Shown here piece by piece: positions 6,004 through 12,077 of a stretch of 21,478 nucleotides of DNA (the first letter of the stretch is position 1; every line of letters begins with the position of its first letter). A program made the translations under genes and the position numbers. The notes below the pieces were generated by a model. It saw nothing but the letters and a program-made list of their open reading frames with translations, was not told the origin of the DNA and ran no database searches. Source of the DNA: an uncultured Eubacteriales bacterium (lineage in GTDB: Bacteria; Bacillota; Clostridia; Christensenellales; Aristaeellaceae); NCBI GenBank assembly GCA_900550955.1, contig URUF01000038.1:1-21478 (forward strand), given 5' to 3'.

Positions 6004-7596
6004 TTGAGCAATACGCAAAAATCCATTCTCAGCGGCATGACCGTGCTAAGCGTTGTGGGCCTCATCTGTAAAATTGTGGGGGCATTGTACCGCATCCCGC
6101 TAGCCTGGCTCATCGGCGACGAGGGCATGGGCACGTACCAGCTGGTGTTTCCCACGTACAATATGCTGCTCACCATCTCCTCGGCGGGCCTGCCGGTGGC
6201 TATCAGCCGCATGGTCAGCTTTACCCTGGCCCGGGACGACCCCCGAAACGCGAAGCGCATTTTCCATGTGGCGCTTAGCCTGTTAAGCGCGCTTGGCCTG
6301 ATCGCCATGCTTTTGATGATCGTGCTGAGCCCCTCGCTTGCCGTTCGGTCCGGCGACCCCTCCACGCAGCCGGGGTTTGTGGCCATCGCGCCGGCGCTAT
6401 TGCTGGTGTGCATGATGTCCGCCCTGCGCGGGTTTATGCAGGGGCAGCAAAACATGGTGCCCACGGCCATCTCCCAGCTGATTGAGCAGGTGGGCAAGGT
6501 GTTTGTGGCGCTGCCGCTGGCGTATTTGGGCATGCGGGTTTCCGTGGCGTATGCGGCGGCGGGCGTGCTGCTGGGCACCTCCATTGCGGAGGGCGCGGCG
6601 CTATTGTTCATGTTTGTGGTATATAAGCGCAAGAAGCCCGCGTTTGACGCGCTTTCCCAAAACCCGGAGGAATCGCCGCTGGGCCTTAGGGCGCTTACGC
6701 GCCGCCTGCTTTCGCTAAGCATTCCCATCACGCTGGGGGCCTGCATCGTCCCCATAGCTTCCTTTATCGACAGCGGCCTGCTGCTCAACCGCCTGGTGGA
6801 CGCAGGCATAGAGCGCGGCGCGGCCCTGGGGCTATACGGCCGCTATTCCGGCTATGTGCTTACGCTCATCAACGTGCCTACCGCGCTGGCAACCGCCATC
6901 TCCATGAGCCTGGTGCCCTCTATTTCCAGCGCCATGGCCCGGGGCGATGGCAAGGCCATGCGCCACCAAAGCACGCTGGGCCTTCGGCTGTCCTTTGTGG
7001 TGGGGCTTCCCTGCTCCATCGGCATGAGCCTGCTTTCCTCCCAGCTGCTTAGCCTGATCTATCATTTTGATACGCCCGAGGCCCTGAAAGTTACGGCCGA
7101 GCTGCTAAGCCTGTCCAGCCTGACGATTGTGCTGTTTACCGTGGTGCAAAGCACAAGCGGCATTTTGCAGGGGCTGCGCAAGCAGCGCATCCCCATGTAT
7201 ACCCTCATGGCCGGCGTAATCGTTAAGATTTTCCTGAATTATACGCTGATTGGCATGCCGGAGGTGAACATCTACGGCGCACCCGTCGCGTCGCTAGCCT
7301 GCTACGCCATCAGCCTAATCCCCAACCTGTATTTTGTGCGCAAGTACACGGGTATGAAGATGGACTGGCTGAACACGCTGGGCAAACCGGCGCTGGCCAC
7401 GGCGCTGATGGGCCTGGCGCTGGGGCTGGCCGCGCGCTGGCTGCCCTCCGGCCGCATCTGGACGCTGATGCTGGTGGTTATCGGCGTGGCTGCCTACGCG
7501 GGGTTTGCACTGCTTACAGGCGCGCTTACGCGGGATGATCTATCGCCCTTCCTGCGCCGCTTTCAGCGCAGGAGCGCACAAAAGAGGGAGGACTGA
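6004..7596 (+). CDS. SpoVB/YabM-like MOP-superfamily flippase
   Basis: This 530-aa polytopic membrane protein belongs to the polysaccharide/lipid-linked-precursor flippase branch of the MOP superfamily (SpoVB, YabM, MurJ relatives). It is hydrophobic along most of its length, consistent with about 12-14 membrane segments. The N-terminal part, with VVGLICKIVGALYRIPLAW at 16-34 followed by GDEGMGTYQLVFPTYN, is characteristic of SpoVB-like proteins. It probably flips lipid-linked cell-wall or cortex precursors. The start is TTG at 6004, supported by CGGAGG seven bases upstream and by the family N-terminus. Position between spoVT and mazG matches yabM of Bacillus; sequence alone does not separate SpoVB from YabM. 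The stop lies 3 nt before mazG, so the two are co-transcribed from the promoter at 5909-5937. Confidence 0.88.
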   Translation: MSNTQKSILSGMTVLSVVGLICKIVGALYRIPLAWLIGDEGMGTYQLVFPTYNMLLTISSAGLPVAISRMVSFTLARDDPRNAKRIFHVALSLLSALGLIAMLLMIVLSPSLAVRSGDPSTQPGFVAIAPALLLVCMMSALRGFMQGQQNMVPTAISQLIEQVGKVFVALPLAYLGMRVSVAYAAAGVLLGTSIAEGAALLFMFVVYKRKKPAFDALSQNPEESPLGLRALTRRLLSLSIPITLGACIVPIASFIDSGLLLNRLVDAGIERGAALGLYGRYSGYVLTLINVPTALATAISMSLVPSISSAMARGDGKAMRHQSTLGLRLSFVVGLPCSIGMSLLSSQLLSLIYHFDTPEALKVTAELLSLSSLTIVLFTVVQSTSGILQGLRKQRIPMYTLMAGVIVKIFLNYTLIGMPEVNIYGAPVASLACYAISLIPNLYFVRKYTGMKMDWLNTLGKPALATALMGLALGLAARWLPSGRIWTLMLVVIGVAAYAGFALLTGALTRDDLSPFLRRFQRRSAQKRED

Positions 7597-7599
7597 GCC

Positions 7600-9051
7600 G
7601 TGAGCCGCTTGACCATTGTAACCCTGGGAACCGGCGGGGATATGTTCCTCACGCGCGGCGTGGAGCGCGCGTTAAAGCAGGCGGAGCGCGTGGTGCTGCG
7701 CACCCGGCGCCATCCCATGGCGGAAGTTCTTCGCGCCGAAGGCGTGGCCTTTGAAACGCTGGACGCCCTGTATGACGAATGCGGGGACTTTGACACCTTC
7801 AACCGCGCGGCGGCGGTCCATCTGCTGGCGCTGTGCGACAAGGAGCCCGTATGCTATGCCGTAAGCGACGCGGCGTTTGATATGACGGTATCCACCCTTC
7901 AGCGCCTCAAGCCCCGCGACGCATCGGTCGTCGTGTTGCCCGGCGTGAGCCACGCGGACCGCTGCCTGGCGATGGTGGAGGGCGCTCCCGCCTCGGTGCG
8001 GCTGTACGCCGCGGCGGAGTTTGAAGCCGCGCGCGTTTCGCCCGGGGAAGCGCTGCTATTGATGGAGCTGCACAGCCGCGAATGCGCGGGGGACTGCAAG
8101 CTGAAGCTGATGGAGCTCCTGCCCGATGAAACCGACGTGGTCTTTTTTACCGGCGATGAGCAAACCGGCGAGCTGGGCAGCCTCTGCATTCCCCTTTACG
8201 AGCTGGACCGCCAGCCCGTTTACGACCACCTAACCGCCGCATACGTGCCTGCCGTGCCCATGGCGCGGCGCGCCCGCTACGATATGGACGACCTCATCGC
8301 GGTGATGAAGCGCCTGCGCGCCCCCGACGGCTGCCCATGGGACCGCGAGCAGACCTATGAAAGCCTTCTGCCCAGCCTGCTGGAGGAAAGCTATGAATAT
8401 ATCCAGGCCGTGCGCGAAGGCGATATCGACCATATGTATGACGAGCTTGGCGACGTGCTTTTGCAGGTGGTATTCCATGCCGAGATTGCCCGCCAGCACG
8501 GCGATTTTGACATTCTGGACGTAACCAGCGCCATTTGCCAAAAGATGATTGAGCGCCATACCCATATCTTTGGCGCTGAACGGGCCGAAACGTCCGAGGA
8601 GGTGCTGGATAACTGGGAGGCCCTCAAGCGCCGGCAGCGCGGCATCGCCACCCATGCCCAGGCTATGGAGAACGTGTCCACCGGGCTTTCGCCGCTGTTG
8701 CGCGCCGTGAAGGTGCAAAGCAAGGCGCATAAGGCGGGCTTTGACTATCCCGACGCAGCCGGGGCCCTTAGCAAGGTATATGAGGAGGCCGACGAGGTTG
8801 CGCAATGCCTGCATGACGACAGGGATGCCGAGGAGGAGCTTGGCGATTTGCTTTTTTCCGCGGCCAGCGTATGCAGGCTGCTTGGCAAGGATCCCGATAT
8901 CGCCCTGTACAGCGCCGTCAACAAGTTCATTTCCCGCTTCCGAAATATGGAAAATGAGATAAATAAATCGGAAAAATGTTTTGAACACTTGACTTTATCT
9001 GAAATGGATGTATACTGGAATGCGGGAAAGCAAGGCGAGAAAAGGGTTTAA
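7600..9051 (+). CDS. mazG: YabN-type MazG nucleoside triphosphate pyrophosphohydrolase with methylase-like N-terminal domain
   Basis: This 483-aa fusion has a tetrapyrrole-methylase-like domain (about 1-220, opening LTIVTLGTGG) and a tandem MazG region (about 228-450), the YabN layout. MazG cleaves NTPs to NMP and pyrophosphate and cleans the nucleotide pool. The first MazG half carries GCPWDREQTYESL (244-256), EESYE (262-266) and DELGD (281-285). The second carries EEADE (395-399) and EEELGD (411-416). Two metal-binding halves are thus intact. The GTG start at 7600 follows the flippase stop by 3 nt with GAGGGAGG upstream. The last about 33 residues (451-483) run past the usual MazG end and are encoded by AT-rich DNA that also holds the HU promoter. 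Confidence 0.92.
   Translation: MSRLTIVTLGTGGDMFLTRGVERALKQAERVVLRTRRHPMAEVLRAEGVAFETLDALYDECGDFDTFNRAAAVHLLALCDKEPVCYAVSDAAFDMTVSTLQRLKPRDASVVVLPGVSHADRCLAMVEGAPASVRLYAAAEFEAARVSPGEALLLMELHSRECAGDCKLKLMELLPDETDVVFFTGDEQTGELGSLCIPLYELDRQPVYDHLTAAYVPAVPMARRARYDMDDLIAVMKRLRAPDGCPWDREQTYESLLPSLLEESYEYIQAVREGDIDHMYDELGDVLLQVVFHAEIARQHGDFDILDVTSAICQKMIERHTHIFGAERAETSEEVLDNWEALKRRQRGIATHAQAMENVSTGLSPLLRAVKVQSKAHKAGFDYPDAAGALSKVYEEADEVAQCLHDDRDAEEELGDLLFSAASVCRLLGKDPDIALYSAVNKFISRFRNMENEINKSEKCFEHLTLSEMDVYWNAGKQGEKRV
8989..9016 (+). promoter_or_regulatory. Sigma-A promoter of the HU gene, inside the mazG 3' end
   Basis: -35 TTGACT (8989-8994) and -10 TATACT (9011-9016) are separated by 16 nt, each one base off consensus or nearly so. 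Transcription should begin near 9023, within mazG, giving a leader of about 115 nt. The surrounding DNA is markedly AT-rich compared with the rest of mazG. Confidence 0.7.
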
Positions 9052-9081
9052 GAAATCATTTTCTTTTCTTTCGCGCTTTCC
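9025..9081 (+). promoter_or_regulatory. Long imperfect stem-loop at the 5' end of the HU mRNA
   Basis: GGAAAGC (9025-9031) pairs with GCTTTCC (9075-9081), and inside it GCGAGAAAAG pairs imperfectly with the CTTTTCTTTCGC stretch. It spans the mazG stop codon and would begin within a few bases of the predicted HU transcription start. Smaller arms CCATGC/GCATGG (9101-9114) lie nearer the ribosome-binding site. A stabilising or regulatory role is inference. Confidence 0.4.
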
Positions 9082-9138
9082 AAAGATACTCTTGCCGCAT
9101 CCATGCCCGCATGGACAAATCAAAGGAGGTAATTCATT

Positions 9139-9414
9139 ATGAACAAAGCCGAATTGACTGCCGCCATCGTTAAGAAGACTGGTTTCACCAAGAAGGACGC
9201 CGAAAAGGCTATCGCCGCTGTGACCGATGCCATCACCGAGACCCTTGCCGCTGGCGAGAAGGTTCAGATCGTTGGCTTCGGTGGTTTTGAAGTCCGCGAG
9301 CGCCCCGCCCGTGTGGCCCGCAATCCCCGCACTGGCGAGCAGATCGAGATTGAGGCCTCCAAGGCCCCTGTTTTCAAGGCTGGCAAGGCCCTGAAGGACA
9401 GCGTAAACAAGTAA
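9139..9414 (+). CDS. hup: HU-family nucleoid DNA-binding protein
   Basis: This 91-aa protein is HU, a dimeric histone-like protein that bends and compacts DNA. It opens MNKAELTAAIVKKTGFTKKD, and has GFGGFEVRERPAR (47-59), the DNA-binding arm RNPRTGEQIEI, and the C-terminal KAPVFKAGKALKD. Length is standard. The ribosome-binding site AAAGGAGG (9121-9128) is near perfect. All 16 Ala codons are GCC or GCT, none GCG, while the neighbours use GCG heavily; this is the codon signature of a highly expressed gene. It has its own promoter within mazG and its own terminator. HU placed between mazG and the rqcP region also occurs in Clostridia, as I recall. Confidence 0.97.
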   Translation: MNKAELTAAIVKKTGFTKKDAEKAIAAVTDAITETLAAGEKVQIVGFGGFEVRERPARVARNPRTGEQIEIEASKAPVFKAGKALKDSVNK

Positions 9415-9448
9415 GCGTTGGTTGGAATGCCGTCCCCGATGGCGGTAT

Positions 9449-9493
9449 AGCGTCGTTATGCAGGTATATGCTATGCATAACGGCGCTTTTTTT
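9449..9493 (+). terminator. Terminator of the HU gene
   Basis: A 14-bp stem AGCGTCGTTATGCA (9449-9462) with TGCATAACGGCGCT (9474-9487) contains one G-U pair and an 11-nt loop. It is followed by T7 (9487-9493). It lies 35 nt after the HU stop. Confidence 0.9.
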
Positions 9494-9498
9494 GGCCC

Positions 9499-9527
9499 TT
9501 GCCCCCGCCGCCCAAATGCGGTATGAT
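9499..9527 (+). promoter_or_regulatory. Sigma-A-type promoter of the M42-peptidase operon
   Basis: -35 TTGCCC (9499-9504) and -10 TATGAT (9522-9527) have a 17-nt spacer and begin directly after the HU terminator. A start near 9534 gives a leader of about 30 nt to the peptidase ATG. Nine closely packed genes follow with no other terminator before 17837. Confidence 0.6.
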
Positions 9528-9563
9528 ACCCATGGAACCACGAATGCGGAGGATTTGCATATT

Positions 9564-10601
9564 ATGAAGCTGAATACGCAATACGCTATTGAACGCACCA
9601 TGGAGCTATTAAAGGTGGACAGCCCCACCGGATATACCCAAAATGTAACGGACATGCTGCTTGATCAGCTGCGCGGCCTGGGCTTTTCCCCCGTACGCAC
9701 GCGCAAGGGCTGCGTGGTTTGCCCGCTGGGCGGGCAGGGCCGTCCCCTTACCTTGGCCGCGCATGTGGACACGCTGGGCCTGATGGTGCGCCAGATCAAG
9801 CCGGACGGACGGCTGGCCTTTACCGCGCTGGGCGGCCCCTCCCTGCAAGCTGTGGAAACCGAAAACGTGACCGTGATCACCCGCGATGGCAAGCGTTTCA
9901 CGGGCGTGGTGGAGCTTAAAAACGCCTCCAAGCACGTGAACCGGGAGCTGGATAGCGAGGCGCGTAACGACGCGAGCCTGGAAATCCTTTTGGATGAGGA
10001 GGTTTTCAATCAGCAGGCCGTGCAGGATCTTGGCGTCGCCGTGGGCGACGTGGTATGCCTCAATCCCCGTGCAAGGGTTACGTCCAGCGGCTTCATCCGC
10101 AGCCGCTTTTTGGACGATAAGCTGAGCGCGGGCATGCTGCTGGCGCTGGCAAAGGGCGTTGCCTGCGGTGAGGTACGCCTGGCGCGCGAAACCGCGTTGT
10201 TCTTCTCCGTATATGAGGAGGTGGGCCACGGCGCGTCCGCCGGTATCCCCGGGCAAACGGAGGATTTGCTCGTGGTGGATATGGGTTGCGTGGGCGAGGG
10301 GCTTTCCTGCCGGGAGCAGCAGGTGTCCATCTGCGCCAAGGATTCCTCCGGCCCCTATGATTATTCCATGACCGGCGAATTGATTTCCCTGGCAAAGGAA
10401 AACGCCATTGATTATGCGGTGGACGTATACCCCGCCTATGGCAGCGACGCGGGCGCTGCGCTGCGCAGCGGCATGGATATCCGCTGCGCGCTCATCGGCG
10501 CGGGCGTGTACGCTTCCCACGGCTATGAGCGCAGCCACATAAGAGGCGTTGAGAATACCCTGCGCCTGATTGAGGCCTATGTGGAAAGGCCCGTAAACTG
10601 A
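9564..10601 (+). CDS. M42-family metallo-aminopeptidase
   Basis: This 345-aa cytoplasmic protein is an M42 peptidase (deblocking aminopeptidase / endoglucanase-like family), usually a large oligomer that trims peptides with two metal ions. Likely metal ligands and catalytic residues are H67 and D69 in AAHVDTLG, D184 in RFLDDKLSAG, E218-E219 in VYEEVGHG, D239 in VVDMG, and H319 or H325 near the C terminus. The ATG at 9564 is chosen: GGAGG (9548-9552) precedes it, the family starts near here, and an upstream in-frame start at 9468 lies inside the HU terminator. It is the first gene of a long operon and ends 15 nt before rqcP. No functional link to the following genes is obvious. Confidence 0.92.
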   Translation: MKLNTQYAIERTMELLKVDSPTGYTQNVTDMLLDQLRGLGFSPVRTRKGCVVCPLGGQGRPLTLAAHVDTLGLMVRQIKPDGRLAFTALGGPSLQAVETENVTVITRDGKRFTGVVELKNASKHVNRELDSEARNDASLEILLDEEVFNQQAVQDLGVAVGDVVCLNPRARVTSSGFIRSRFLDDKLSAGMLLALAKGVACGEVRLARETALFFSVYEEVGHGASAGIPGQTEDLLVVDMGCVGEGLSCREQQVSICAKDSSGPYDYSMTGELISLAKENAIDYAVDVYPAYGSDAGAALRSGMDIRCALIGAGVYASHGYERSHIRGVENTLRLIEAYVERPVN

Positions 10602-10616
10602 AAGGAGTTTTGCCCC

Positions 10617-10898
10617 ATGCGGCTGGATAAATTTTTGAAGGTTTCGCGCATCATCAAGCGCCGCACCGTCGCTAACGAGGCGTGCAGCGGCGGCCGCGTA
10701 TCCCTAAACGGCAAGGCGGCCAAGCCTGGGGCCGAGGTCAAGGAGGGCGACGTGCTGGAAATCCGTTTCGGCAGCCGCGTAGGCCGCTACCGCATTGTAA
10801 GCGTGCGCGAGGTGGTGCGCAAGGAAGGCGCCCAGGATATGTACGAGGTGCTGGAGGAGGACGCGCAAACCCGCGCCGAGCGCGGTCAGGAGGGCTAA
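10617..10898 (+). CDS. rqcP: S4-domain ribosome quality control protein RqcP (YabO)
   Basis: This 93-aa RNA-binding protein is RqcP, which binds stalled 50S subunits and helps RqcH add C-terminal alanine tails to nascent chains. The S4 domain fills about 1-60 with MRLDKFLKVSRIIKRRT, the most conserved part; R2 and R15-R16 match the conserved basic residues. GGRVSLNGKAAKPG (25-38) is the second S4 signature. AAAGGAG (10601-10607) supports the start. In Bacillus yabO is followed by yabP, yabQ and divIC; here ispD follows directly, its GTG one base after the stop, so translation is coupled. Confidence 0.94.
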   Translation: MRLDKFLKVSRIIKRRTVANEACSGGRVSLNGKAAKPGAEVKEGDVLEIRFGSRVGRYRIVSVREVVRKEGAQDMYEVLEEDAQTRAERGQEG

Positions 10899-10899
10899 G

Positions 10900-11601
10900 G
10901 TGAAAAGCTATGTGATCGTGCTGGGGGGCGGCAGCGGCCGCCGCATGCAGGCCGGGCGCAACAAGGTATTCCTGCCCCTGCGCGGGGTGCCGGCCATCAT
11001 CCGCGCGCTCGCCCCGTTTTCCGCGCTGTGCGCCGGGGCGGTGGTTGTGGCCGCCGAAGCGGAGGCGGACGAAATGCGCGAGGTGATCGCCCGCTTCCAT
11101 ATGGAACGCTTTGTTCGGGAGGTTGTGCCTGGCGGCGCGCAGCGGCAGCATTCCGTGTATAACGGCCTGCAAGCGCTGCCCGCGGACGCGGAATACGTGC
11201 TCATCCACGACGGCGCGCGGGCCCTGGTGACGGAGGAAGTTGTAAAGCGCGTTCTGGCCTGCGCGCAGGCGCATGGCTCCGGCGTGGCCAGCCTGCCTGT
11301 GACGGATACCATCAAGCGCGCCGCGCCCGACGGCCTTGTGCTGGAAACGCCCGATCGCGCCTCCCTGTACGCCATGCAAACGCCGCAGGCCTTCCGTGTG
11401 GAGGAAATACGCCGCGCGCATGAGAAGGCGCGGCGCGACGGCTTTTTGGGCACGGACGACGCGGCCCTGATGGAGCACGCGGGCCTTCCCGTGTATTTGT
11501 GCGAGGGCAGCCCCGAAAACCTTAAGCTGACCACCCAAACCGATTTGGCGTTGGCCGGGCTGATTTTGAACGCACGCCTGGAAAAGGAGTTGGGCCTATG
11601 A
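10900..11601 (+). CDS. ispD: 2-C-methyl-D-erythritol 4-phosphate cytidylyltransferase IspD
   Basis: This 233-aa enzyme makes CDP-methylerythritol from CTP and methylerythritol 4-phosphate in the non-mevalonate isoprenoid pathway. The nucleotide-binding N-terminus is LGGGSGRRM (8-16), with R15 and K22 in NKVFLPL matching E. coli R20 and K27. D104, the TDTIK motif (135-139), R153 and K209 in ENLKL match the other active-site residues. The usual HDAARP motif reads HDGARA (103-108), a mild variation. It starts with GTG one base after rqcP and overlaps ispF by 4 nt, so the three are translationally coupled. All catalytic residues are present, so it is presumably active. Confidence 0.95.
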   Translation: MKSYVIVLGGGSGRRMQAGRNKVFLPLRGVPAIIRALAPFSALCAGAVVVAAEAEADEMREVIARFHMERFVREVVPGGAQRQHSVYNGLQALPADAEYVLIHDGARALVTEEVVKRVLACAQAHGSGVASLPVTDTIKRAAPDGLVLETPDRASLYAMQTPQAFRVEEIRRAHEKARRDGFLGTDDAALMEHAGLPVYLCEGSPENLKLTTQTDLALAGLILNARLEKELGL

Positions 11602-12074
11602 TGCGCGTTGGACACGGCATGGACGTACACCGCCTAACGGAGGGCCGCAAGCTGATCCTATGCGGGGTGGCGGTGCCCCATCCGCTGGGCCTGCTTGGCC
11701 ACAGCGACGCGGATGTGGCTACCCACGCCCTGATGGACGCCATGCTGGGCGCGGCCGCCCTGGGCGATATCGGAAAGCTGTTTCCCGACACGGAGGAGCG
11801 CTACCGCGGCGCGGATTCCATCGGGCTGCTTAAGGAGGTGTGCGCCCTGATCAGGGCGCGCGGCTTTGCGCTGCAAAACGCGGATATCACCATCGTGGCG
11901 CAGAAGCCCAAGCTGCGTCCCTATATCGATACCATGCGCGCGCGCCTGGCCGAAGCCATGAACGTTGCCATTGACCAAATAAGCGTGAAGGCTACCACCA
12001 CCGAATGCCTTGGCTTTGAGGGCGAGCAGCTGGGTATTACCGCGCATGCGGTATGCCTGCTTGAAAGCGTTTAA
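11598..12074 (+). CDS. ispF: 2-C-methyl-D-erythritol 2,4-cyclodiphosphate synthase IspF
   Basis: This 158-aa trimeric enzyme closes the cyclodiphosphate ring two steps after IspD (IspE is not in the window). The metal ligands D8, H10 and H42 (numbered from the second Met) equal those of E. coli IspF, as do D56 and the TTE motif (133-135). GHSDAD (33-38) is the family hallmark. Two adjacent ATG codons occur at 11598 and 11601; the first overlaps the ispD stop as ATGA and has the better spacing to AGGAG (11585-11589). Only 3 nt separate it from comEC. Confidence 0.97.
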   Translation: MMRVGHGMDVHRLTEGRKLILCGVAVPHPLGLLGHSDADVATHALMDAMLGAAALGDIGKLFPDTEERYRGADSIGLLKEVCALIRARGFALQNADITIVAQKPKLRPYIDTMRARLAEAMNVAIDQISVKATTTECLGFEGEQLGITAHAVCLLESV

Positions 12075-12077
12075 GCC

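Noticed and set aside
9468..9563. N-terminal extension of the M42 peptidase
   Set aside because: The extension starts inside the HU terminator and covers the operon promoter; the family N-terminus begins at 9564.
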